22,546 nt of DNA from contig DASVQH010000355.1 of NCBI GenBank assembly GCA_036389195.1, positions 1 to 22,546 on the forward strand, read 5' to 3'. The notes beneath the pieces were generated by a model. That model had not been told where the DNA came from, searched no databases, and saw nothing but the letters and a program-made list of their open reading frames with translations. The stretch comes from JACCYI01 sp036389195 (lineage in GTDB: Bacteria > Actinomycetota > Thermoleophilia > Solirubrobacterales > Solirubrobacteraceae). Positions 13,386 to 19,209 of this stretch are shown here, in pieces; within the stretch, counting starts at the first letter, position 1; each line of letters begins with the position of its first letter. The translations under genes and the position numbers were made by a program.

Positions 13386-14291
13386 ATGACGGTGGTGTGG
13401 GTGCCCGACGCGGACGCGGCCGCCGCGCTCGCCGATCTCGCGCCCGACGTCCGCGTCGAGGCCGCGCGGGAGGACCTGACCAGAGCTGGCGCGGTCGAGG
13501 TCCTGATGCCGCCGGACTGGCCGCTCGACCGTCTGCGCGCGGCGATGGCCGCGATGCCGCGGCTGCGGGTGGTGCAGTCGACCTGGGCGGGCGTCGAGTG
13601 GATCCTCGACGCCATCCCGCCCGGCGTCACGCTGTGCAGCGCCAACGAGGTCCACAGCGCCTCGGTGGCCGACTGGGTCGTCGGGGCCATCCTGGCGATG
13701 GAGCGCGGCCTGGCGGCCTTCCGTGACGCACAGCGCGAGCAGCGCTGGGCGCCCGCCGACACGCCCGACATGGCCGGGCGCACCGTCCTGCTGCTCGGTC
13801 ACGGGGCGATCGGCGCGGCCGTCGAGGCGCGGCTGGCGCCGTTCGGCATGCGGTTCAACCGCGTCGCCCGCCGGCCCCGTGACGGCGTCGAGGGCCTCGA
13901 CGCGGTGCCGGCGCTCCTCCCGGAGGCGGACGTCGTGGTGATCGGCCTTCCGCTGACGCCGCAGACCGAGCGCCTCGTCGACGCGGCGTTCCTCGCCCGC
14001 ATGAAGCCGGGCGCCCTGCTCGTCAATCCCGGCCGCGGGCGCCACGTCGTGACCGACGACCTGCTCGAGGCGCTGCACGCCGGCCGCGTCCGCGCCGCGC
14101 TGGACGTCACCGACCCCGAGCCGCTGCCCGACGGCCACCCGCTGTGGAGCGCGCCCGGCGTCCTCGTCACGCCGCACGTCGCCGGCGACACGCTCGGCCG
14201 CCACGAGCGCGCCTCCGCGCTGCTGCGCGAGCAGCTGCTGCGGCTGCGCGCCGGCGAGCCGCTGGTCAACGTCGTGGCCGAGGGCTACTGA
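13386..14291 (+). CDS. D-isomer-specific 2-hydroxyacid dehydrogenase
   Basis: This 301-residue cytoplasmic NAD(P)-dependent oxidoreductase should interconvert a 2-oxo acid and its D-2-hydroxy acid. The N-terminal substrate domain contains VVQSTWAGVEWIL. The nucleotide-binding domain has the glycine motif LLGHGAIG (Gly138, Gly140, Gly143). The catalytic set is Arg217 in VNPGRGRHVV, Glu245 in TDPEPLPDGHP and His264 in TPHVAGD. All are present. The length is near the family minimum, and the HVAGDT and NPGRGR variants place it among glyoxylate/hydroxypyruvate or phosphoglycerate dehydrogenase-like proteins of unknown substrate. The ATG has only a weak GACGAG upstream. Its last 7 nt overlap the end of the convergent hydrolase gene. 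Confidence 0.9.
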   Translation: MTVVWVPDADAAAALADLAPDVRVEAAREDLTRAGAVEVLMPPDWPLDRLRAAMAAMPRLRVVQSTWAGVEWILDAIPPGVTLCSANEVHSASVADWVVGAILAMERGLAAFRDAQREQRWAPADTPDMAGRTVLLLGHGAIGAAVEARLAPFGMRFNRVARRPRDGVEGLDAVPALLPEADVVVIGLPLTPQTERLVDAAFLARMKPGALLVNPGRGRHVVTDDLLEALHAGRVRAALDVTDPEPLPDGHPLWSAPGVLVTPHVAGDTLGRHERASALLREQLLRLRAGEPLVNVVAEGY

Positions 14292-15181
14292 GCGGCGCGC
14301 CGGACGGCGCCGGCGATCGCCTCGAAGAGCTGCGGCCAGGCGCCGCGGGGGAGGTCGTGGCCCATCCCGTCGATCAGCACCAGCTCGGCGTCCGGGATGG
14401 CCGCCGCGGTCGCCTTGCCGCCGTCGACGTTGACGAGGGCGTCGTCGGTCCCGTGCACGACGACCGTGGGGACACGGAGCTCGCCGAGCCGCGGCGTGCG
14501 GTCGGGCGAGGCGAGGATCGCCGCGAACTGGCGGCCGACGCCGGCCGGGTCGTGCGCGCGGTCGTAGGCGCGCCCCGCCCGGTCGGCGATCTCGTCCTCG
14601 TTGCGGTCGAAGCCCGGCGAGCCGATCACCCGGATGCCCGCGATGGCCCGCTCGATCGCCTCCTCGCGGGTGCGCGCCGGGGGCGCCAGCAGCACGCCGA
14701 TCGCCGCCTCGCTCGGCGCGCCGACCGCCCGGTCGCCGGTGGTCGACATGATCGAGGTGAGGCTGAGCACGCGGTCGGGGTGCTCGATGGCGATCGTCTG
14801 GGCGATCATCCCGCCCATCGAGGCGCCGACGACGTGGACCGCGCCGAGATCGAGGGCGTCGAGCAGGCCGGCCGCGTCGTCCGCCATCTCCCTCAGCGTG
14901 TAGGCGGCGGTCCGCGTGTCGCCGGCGGCCACGGCCTGGATGTCGGCGGGCGGCGCGTCGTGCAGGTGGGTCGAGAGGCCGATGTCCCGGTTGTCGAAGC
15001 GCACGACGAAGAAGCCCCGCCCGGCGAGCTGCTCGCAGAAGTCGTCGGGCCAGCCGAGCATCTGCGTGGCGAGCCCCATCACGAGCAGGACCGGCGGGTC
15101 GTCGCGGTCGCCGAAGGTCTCGTAGGCCAGCTCGATGTCCGGGCCGACCCGGACGAGCTCGATCTGCGGGGGAAGGGTCAT
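14285..15181 (-). CDS. Alpha/beta hydrolase (esterase-like), last gene of the PHA-type operon
   Basis: This 298-residue protein has a complete alpha/beta-hydrolase triad: Ser121 in VGASMGG, Asp246 or Asp247 in HGTDDALVN, and His275 in DGMGHDLPRG. LLVMGLATQMLGWP and VVRFDNRDIGLST are characteristic of a group that includes aclacinomycin methylesterase-like enzymes (RdmC). The substrate is not known. Its ATG directly abuts the GNAT stop (TAGATG), with an AGCGGAG-like ribosome-binding site inside that gene, so it is co-translated with the PHA genes. A role in releasing hydroxyacids from the polymer or from CoA is possible but not shown. Its 3' end overlaps the opposing dehydrogenase by 7 nt (14285-14291). 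Confidence 0.88.
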   Translation of the reverse strand: MTLPPQIELVRVGPDIELAYETFGDRDDPPVLLVMGLATQMLGWPDDFCEQLAGRGFFVVRFDNRDIGLSTHLHDAPPADIQAVAAGDTRTAAYTLREMADDAAGLLDALDLGAVHVVGASMGGMIAQTIAIEHPDRVLSLTSIMSTTGDRAVGAPSEAAIGVLLAPPARTREEAIERAIAGIRVIGSPGFDRNEDEIADRAGRAYDRAHDPAGVGRQFAAILASPDRTPRLGELRVPTVVVHGTDDALVNVDGGKATAAAIPDAELVLIDGMGHDLPRGAWPQLFEAIAGAVRRAAQ

Positions 15182-15709
15182 CTACAGCTCCGCTCCGATG
15201 CCGATGGTGGCCATCGCCTCCCACTGCTCGGCGACGGGGTGGGCGAGGATCACGAGGTCGCGCAGCGTACCGTCGTGGTCGCGGACGTGGTCGCGCAGGA
15301 GCCCCTCGGCGCGGAAGCCGAGGGCCTGGAACATCCCCACGGCGCCCTCCTGCTCGGCGACGACCTCGACGACCAGCTTGCGCAGGCCGCACTGCAGCGC
15401 GTCGAGCAGCGCCCGCCGGGCCAGCGCGCGGCCGACCCCCGCGCCGCGGTGCCCGGGCGCCACCACGAGCCGGACCTCGCCGACGTGGTCCGACCAGCCG
15501 CCCAGCGGCATGACCGCGACGTAGCCGGCCACCGAGCCGTCGCCGGGGTCGGCCAGCGCGCGGCGGCCGCGCTCGGCGGTCAGCGTCGCGGCGACGGCGT
15601 CGCGGTCGGTCACGTCCTCCTTGAAGAAGGTCCGCTCGTGCTCGGGCACGCTCGCGAAGAACGCGAGGAGGGCCTCCAGGTCGCCGGGGCGGGGGTCGCG
15701 CACGTCCAT
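15182..15709 (-). CDS. GNAT-family N-acetyltransferase
   Basis: This 175-residue protein has the GNAT fold. Motif A is VRLVVAPGHRGAGVGRALARRAL (near 79-101), with the R-G-G-G acetyl-CoA loop at 88-94. Motif B is FQALGFRAEG near 127-136. It should transfer an acetyl group from acetyl-CoA to an amine on a small molecule or protein; the acceptor is unknown. The ATG at 15709 is chosen because GAGGAG, 8 nt upstream, makes a strong ribosome-binding site. A GTG three codons earlier overlaps the PhaC stop but leaves no space for one. It lies 5 nt downstream of phaC and its stop abuts the hydrolase start, so it is clearly part of this operon. Confidence 0.88.
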   Translation of the reverse strand: MDVRDPRPGDLEALLAFFASVPEHERTFFKEDVTDRDAVAATLTAERGRRALADPGDGSVAGYVAVMPLGGWSDHVGEVRLVVAPGHRGAGVGRALARRALLDALQCGLRKLVVEVVAEQEGAVGMFQALGFRAEGLLRDHVRDHDGTLRDLVILAHPVAEQWEAMATIGIGAEL

Positions 15710-15714
15710 CGGCG

Positions 15715-16824
15715 TCACTCCTCGGAAGGCTCGGGCTCGGTGCGGTCGGAGTGCTGCTTGATCCACTCGGCGATGCGGGGCAGCGTGACCTTGGCCGCCG
15801 TGCGGCTCGCCACCAGGCCGACGTGGCCGGCTTTCAGGCAGAGCTGGTCGGCTTCCGCGGACCCGACGAGCCCGGTGGCCGGGCGCGCGGCGGCGACCGG
15901 GACGATCGTGTCGTGCTCGGCCATGACGTTGAGGAACGGGACGGTGATGCGGCCGAGGTCGACGGGCTCGCCGGCGAGGCGCAGCGTGCCGGTGAGCAGC
16001 CCGTTCTCGCGCACGAGCCCCTGCGCGGTCTGGCCGAAGGCGACGCCGGGGAACGGCACATGGTCGCGCGTCCACTGGGCCATCGCCTGGTAGCCGTCGA
16101 CGAACTCGTCGTTCCACAGGTTCTGCCACAGCGTCGCGTACTGCGAGGCCTCGGCCGTCGGACGCAGGAGCCGGAAGGCGTTCTCGACCGCCTCGGGCGG
16201 GACGTTGCCGGTCTCGTCGAGCATCTCGCCGGGGCCGAGGCGGCCGCGGCGGACGAAGCCGGTCATCGCCTGCATGCCGTCGAAGTCGACCGGCGTGGCC
16301 ATGGCGATCAGGTTGCGCACCGGCATCTCGGGGTGCCGCGCGCAGCTCAGCAGGCTGAGCACGCCGCCGAAGCAGTAGCCGAGGACCGTCACGTCCTCGG
16401 TCCCGGCCGCCTCGCGCGCCGCCTCGATCGCCCGCGGGATGTAGTCGTCGGCGTAGGTCTCCAGGCCGTTGCAGGCCTCGACCGCGTCGGCGACGCCCCA
16501 GTCGAGCAGCATCATGTCGAGGCCCTGGGCGAGGAGCTGCTTGACCGCGCTGTTGTTGGGGTGCAGGTCGAGGACGTAGCTGCGGCTGACCAGGCTGTGG
16601 ACGACCACGACCGGGGGCGCGTAGGCGCGCCGGTCGGAGCGGTAGCGCCACAGCTCGGCCTTGTCGCGCTTCCAGATGACGTCCTTGGGCGTGCAGCCGA
16701 CCGCCGGCCGGCTCGTCCCAGCGGCGTAGCGCAGGCCGTTGCGCCCGCGGCGCACCGCCCGCCGCACGTCGCGGTCGACCCGGGCGCGGATCTCGTCCGG
16801 CGCGATGGGGAGGTGGACCGCCAT
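15715..16824 (-). CDS. phaC: Class III poly(R)-hydroxyalkanoate synthase, catalytic subunit
   Basis: This 369-residue enzyme polymerises (R)-3-hydroxyacyl-CoA into polyhydroxyalkanoate at granules. Its length is that of class III/IV PhaC, shorter than the ~560-590 residues of classes I and II. The PhaC box is LGYCFGG with nucleophile Cys151. Asp305 in VMAEHDTIVP and His334 in KAGHVGLVAS complete the triad. VVVVHSLVSRSYVLDL and MMLLDWG are typical. Class III enzymes need a PhaE partner, and the short upstream gene, overlapping by one base (TGATG), fills that position. The C-terminus is acidic (EPEPSEE). No beta-ketothiolase or acetoacetyl-CoA reductase gene is in the window, so monomer supply must come from elsewhere. 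Confidence 0.92.
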   Translation of the reverse strand: MAVHLPIAPDEIRARVDRDVRRAVRRGRNGLRYAAGTSRPAVGCTPKDVIWKRDKAELWRYRSDRRAYAPPVVVVHSLVSRSYVLDLHPNNSAVKQLLAQGLDMMLLDWGVADAVEACNGLETYADDYIPRAIEAAREAAGTEDVTVLGYCFGGVLSLLSCARHPEMPVRNLIAMATPVDFDGMQAMTGFVRRGRLGPGEMLDETGNVPPEAVENAFRLLRPTAEASQYATLWQNLWNDEFVDGYQAMAQWTRDHVPFPGVAFGQTAQGLVRENGLLTGTLRLAGEPVDLGRITVPFLNVMAEHDTIVPVAAARPATGLVGSAEADQLCLKAGHVGLVASRTAAKVTLPRIAEWIKQHSDRTEPEPSEE

Positions 16825-17123
16825 CAGCCGTCCCGGCCCGCGCGGGCCTCCTCCAGCTCGTGGGAGAGCGCGCGCACCTGGCGCTGCAGCTCGGTCACCT
16901 GCTTCGTGAGCCCGCGGACGTCGCTGGCCGCCGGCAGGTTGACCATGTGCAGCGCGCGGCGGGTCCGCCGCTCGACCTCGCGCTCCACGCGCCGGCGCAG
17001 GTGCAGCCCGAGCGAGACCGCGTCGGCGAACGTCTCGCTGCGCCCGCCGGAGGCCAGCGCGTCGCCGAGGGGACGCTCGATCGCGTCGAAGGCGCGGCGC
17101 CAGAGCGGCGGGGAGCTGGCCAC
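16824..17123 (-). CDS. Short PhaE-like subunit / PHA synthase partner
   Basis: This 99-residue protein starts at GTG. Its segment MVNLPAASDVRGLTKQVTELQRQVRALS (about 59-86) matches the C-terminal pattern of PhaE and related PHA-synthase or granule proteins: a short hydrophobic loop with N-LP---DV followed by a coiled coil. The N-terminal half is helical and arginine-rich (LRRRVEREVERRTRRAL). Known PhaE proteins are around 350 residues and PhaR around 200, so this is a greatly reduced version or a distinct partner. Translational coupling to phaC (TGATG) strongly supports complex formation. A TAGGAC hexamer 7 nt before the GTG on this strand could give a leaderless operon transcript. Confidence 0.75.
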   Translation of the reverse strand: MASSPPLWRRAFDAIERPLGDALASGGRSETFADAVSLGLHLRRRVEREVERRTRRALHMVNLPAASDVRGLTKQVTELQRQVRALSHELEEARAGRDG

Positions 17124-17130
17124 GCGCGGC

Positions 17131-17136
17131 GTCCTA
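17131..17136 (-). promoter_or_regulatory. Candidate -10 box TAGGAC for the PHA operon
   Basis: On the minus strand TAGGAC lies 7 nt before the GTG at 17123, in the 45-bp gap after the nuclease gene. It departs from TANNNT at the last base. The spacing matches the other leaderless-like sites. Confidence 0.3.
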
Positions 17137-17168
17137 CCCCGCGGACGCGCCAGGCAGGCGCCGGGCGG

Positions 17169-17687
17169 TCAGCGCTCGCACCGGGCCCACAGGCCGCGCC
17201 CCTGCGCGCTGGCCTTGCGCGCCAGCCGCGCGAACCGCTCCGCGAAGCGCACGTTGGGCGGGATGGTCAGCGGCTCGGCGAAGCCACGGCGCACGAGCTC
17301 GGCGTTGACGAAGCGGCCGTCGCGCACCCGGTAGACGTAGGCGAGCAGGCGGCCGTAGCGGTCGCGCGCCTCGGCGTCGCGCACGAGGCGGACCCGCTCG
17401 CCCGCCACCAGGCGCTCGTTCTCCCGCGACGCGGCGTGCCCGAAGCACTCGACCGGCGAGCCCGGCTCCTTCGTCTCCGGCGTGTCGACGCCGATGTAGC
17501 GGACCGTCTCGTCGCGCCCGCCGACGACGACGTGGATCGTGTCGCCGTCGACCACGCGCGCGACGCGCCCGCTCGATCGCTCGCCGCCCTCGCCGCCGCC
17601 GCCGCCGCCCGGGACGGCGCCCGAGCCCACCGCCGCGCCGGCGGCGATGGCGAGCAGGAGGGCGATCAGGGCGGGGAGGCGAGGCAC
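17169..17687 (-). CDS. Secreted thermonuclease-like (staphylococcal nuclease domain) protein
   Basis: This 172-residue protein has an N-terminal hydrophobic stretch (3-24) acting as signal peptide or anchor, then a polyglycine linker (27-35). The nuclease domain spans about 40-170. The motif VVDGDT (46-50 region) and the catalytic set Arg63, Asp68 and Glu71 in VRYIGVDTPE, with Arg113 in DRYGRLLAYVY, correspond to Arg35, Asp40, Glu43 and Arg87 of staphylococcal nuclease. It should be a calcium-dependent endonuclease acting on DNA and RNA outside the membrane. Cys81 and Cys170 could form a disulfide. The GTG at 17687 is chosen because the signal peptide begins there and TAGCGT lies 7 nt upstream. 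It is divergent from the TPR/HEAT-like gene across 106 bp. Confidence 0.9.
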   Translation of the reverse strand: MPRLPALIALLLAIAAGAAVGSGAVPGGGGGGEGGERSSGRVARVVDGDTIHVVVGGRDETVRYIGVDTPETKEPGSPVECFGHAASRENERLVAGERVRLVRDAEARDRYGRLLAYVYRVRDGRFVNAELVRRGFAEPLTIPPNVRFAERFARLARKASAQGRGLWARCER

Positions 17688-17694
17688 CTCCGAG

Positions 17695-17700
17695 ACGCTA
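17695..17700 (-). promoter_or_regulatory. Leaderless-type -10 box TAGCGT for the nuclease gene
   Basis: On the minus strand TAGCGT is followed by 7 nt and the GTG at 17687. No usable ribosome-binding site space remains, so the transcript likely begins at the start codon. No clear -35 was found. The rest of the divergent gap (17701-17793) holds only a repeated tcaccgtt (17741, 17785) and a weak GACAAT at 17777-17782 in front of the plus-strand gene. Confidence 0.5.
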
Positions 17701-17793
17701 CGGGCGGCTCCGGCGGCGTGCACGCGCCGTTGCAGTTCCTTCACCGTTGCGGCGCACTCGCGGTGGCGATTCGCGCGACAATCGTCACCGTTC

Positions 17794-19209
17794 ATGGGCC
17801 GCGACGACTGGTACCGCACGAGCCGCTGGGATCCGCCCGCCCGCGCCGCGTTCGAGCGCGGCCTCGCTCGCGAGAAGCCGGAGGAGCGCGGCGAGGTGAT
17901 GCGGATCAAGGCGACGATGCTGCTGCACAGCCGCGTGCCGGGCCGCCAGAAGGCCGGCGTGGCGCTGTTGCACCGTGTCCTCGAGGAGCAGGCCGGCGAC
18001 GCCTTCGACGTCGCGGGCGCCCACGCCGCGCTCGCCGAGCACCACGAGCGCGCCGGGCGCCCGCAGCAGGCGCTCGTGCATCACCGCGCGGCACGCGCGG
18101 CAGAACAGGCCGACGGCGTGATCTCGCACGACACGGAGATGAAGCTGGCCGCGCTGCTGGTGGAGGTCGGCGACGGCGCCGACCTTGACGAGGCCGCCGG
18201 GCTGCTGACCGCGCGGTTCGCGGAAGGGTTGATCGACGGCGACGAGCAGTGGCGCTGCTGCGTCGCCCGGGCGCGGCTCGCGGCGCGGCAGGGCGCAGCG
18301 CCCGAGGCCGCGCTGTACGCCCGCGTGGCGCTGTGGGTGCGGGCCAGTGACGGGCCAGTCTACGCGCACCACGAAGGTGTCGGGCGCGTGGCGCCGGCCC
18401 CCGGCGAGGTCCGCGAGATGAAGCGGCTCGCCGGCGCCGCCGATCCGCGCGCCTCCGACCCGCGCATCGCCGAGCACTGGCGCGGCGAGTACGACTGGGC
18501 GCTGCTCGAGCGGCTGGCGGCCACCCCGGAGGAGCTGGCGGCCGAGGCGGCGTTCGAGCGCGAGGCCGGGCGGGTCGTCGACGAGCTCCGCGCCGCGGGG
18601 CTGGCGGTCGGCGACCTCCACGAGCTCGCCGCCCGCACGTTCGGTCCGGCCGCCGACCTGCGGCGCGCCGAGGCGGTCCTGCTGCCCTGGCTCGGGCGCG
18701 CGGAGAGCCCCCTCGTGAAGGGGCTGATCGCCGAGGCGCTCGCCGACACGCGCGCCCGCAAGCGCGCCACCGGCCCGCTGCTGGAGCTCTTCGCCGGGCT
18801 CCCCGACGGTGACGTCAAGGAATCGGTCGCCAGGGCGCTTTCCACGCTGGCCCGCGACGAGCACCTCGGAGCGCTGGCCGAGCTCATCCGCGATCCCGTC
18901 CACGGCCGGTACCGCGACTACCTGTTCTGGGCGCTGGCGTACTGCAAGCGCCCCGAGGCGGTCGACCTGGCGCTCGAGATGCTCGACGACCCCGAGATGG
19001 GGATGCCGGCGCTCTACGCGCTGTCGGACATGAAGTCCGAGCGCGCCCGTCCCGTGCTCGAGCGCTTGGCCGCGGCGCCGCTGCCGCCCCGCCGGCGCAC
19101 GCGCGACCCCGAGGATCCCCACGACCTGCGGGGCACGCGCGTCAAGGTGGCCAAGCGGGCGCTGGAGAAGCTCGACAAGGCGCGCGCGGGCGGCCGCGCG
19201 CGCCCCTAG
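17794..19209 (+). CDS. TPR/HEAT-like helical repeat protein of unknown function
   Basis: This 471-residue protein has no signal peptide or membrane segment. It opens with a tidy motif, MGRDDWYRTSRWDPPARAAF (1-20), followed by a helix with EKPEERGEVMRIKA. Residues about 36-200 are paired alanine-rich helices of tetratricopeptide type (AGAHAALAEHHERAG, then QALVHHRAARAAEQ). Residues about 300-440 look like HEAT-type helical repeats (KGLIAEALADTRARKRATG, ESVARALSTLARDEHLGAL, and MGMPALYALSDMKS). The last 30 residues are basic. Such proteins usually serve as scaffolds, and no enzymatic site is visible. The ATG at 17794 has no clear Shine-Dalgarno; GACAAT 11 nt upstream is a weak -10 candidate. 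Its stop shares CTAG with the stop of the convergent surface-protein gene. Confidence 0.75.
   Translation: MGRDDWYRTSRWDPPARAAFERGLAREKPEERGEVMRIKATMLLHSRVPGRQKAGVALLHRVLEEQAGDAFDVAGAHAALAEHHERAGRPQQALVHHRAARAAEQADGVISHDTEMKLAALLVEVGDGADLDEAAGLLTARFAEGLIDGDEQWRCCVARARLAARQGAAPEAALYARVALWVRASDGPVYAHHEGVGRVAPAPGEVREMKRLAGAADPRASDPRIAEHWRGEYDWALLERLAATPEELAAEAAFEREAGRVVDELRAAGLAVGDLHELAARTFGPAADLRRAEAVLLPWLGRAESPLVKGLIAEALADTRARKRATGPLLELFAGLPDGDVKESVARALSTLARDEHLGALAELIRDPVHGRYRDYLFWALAYCKRPEAVDLALEMLDDPEMGMPALYALSDMKSERARPVLERLAAAPLPPRRRTRDPEDPHDLRGTRVKVAKRALEKLDKARAGGRARP

Noticed and set aside
13101..15392. A 763-residue minus-strand open frame over the dehydrogenase and hydrolase
   Set aside because: The true genes have full catalytic motifs in other frames; this one is compositional.
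15710..15718. GTG at 15718 as the GNAT start, overlapping the PhaC stop
   Set aside because: It would leave no gap to the GAGGAG site, whereas the ATG at 15709 sits 8 nt after it.
17588..17612. Short ccg-type trinucleotide repeat
   Set aside because: It encodes the polyglycine linker after the nuclease signal peptide; a simple slippage-prone linker and not a separate element.
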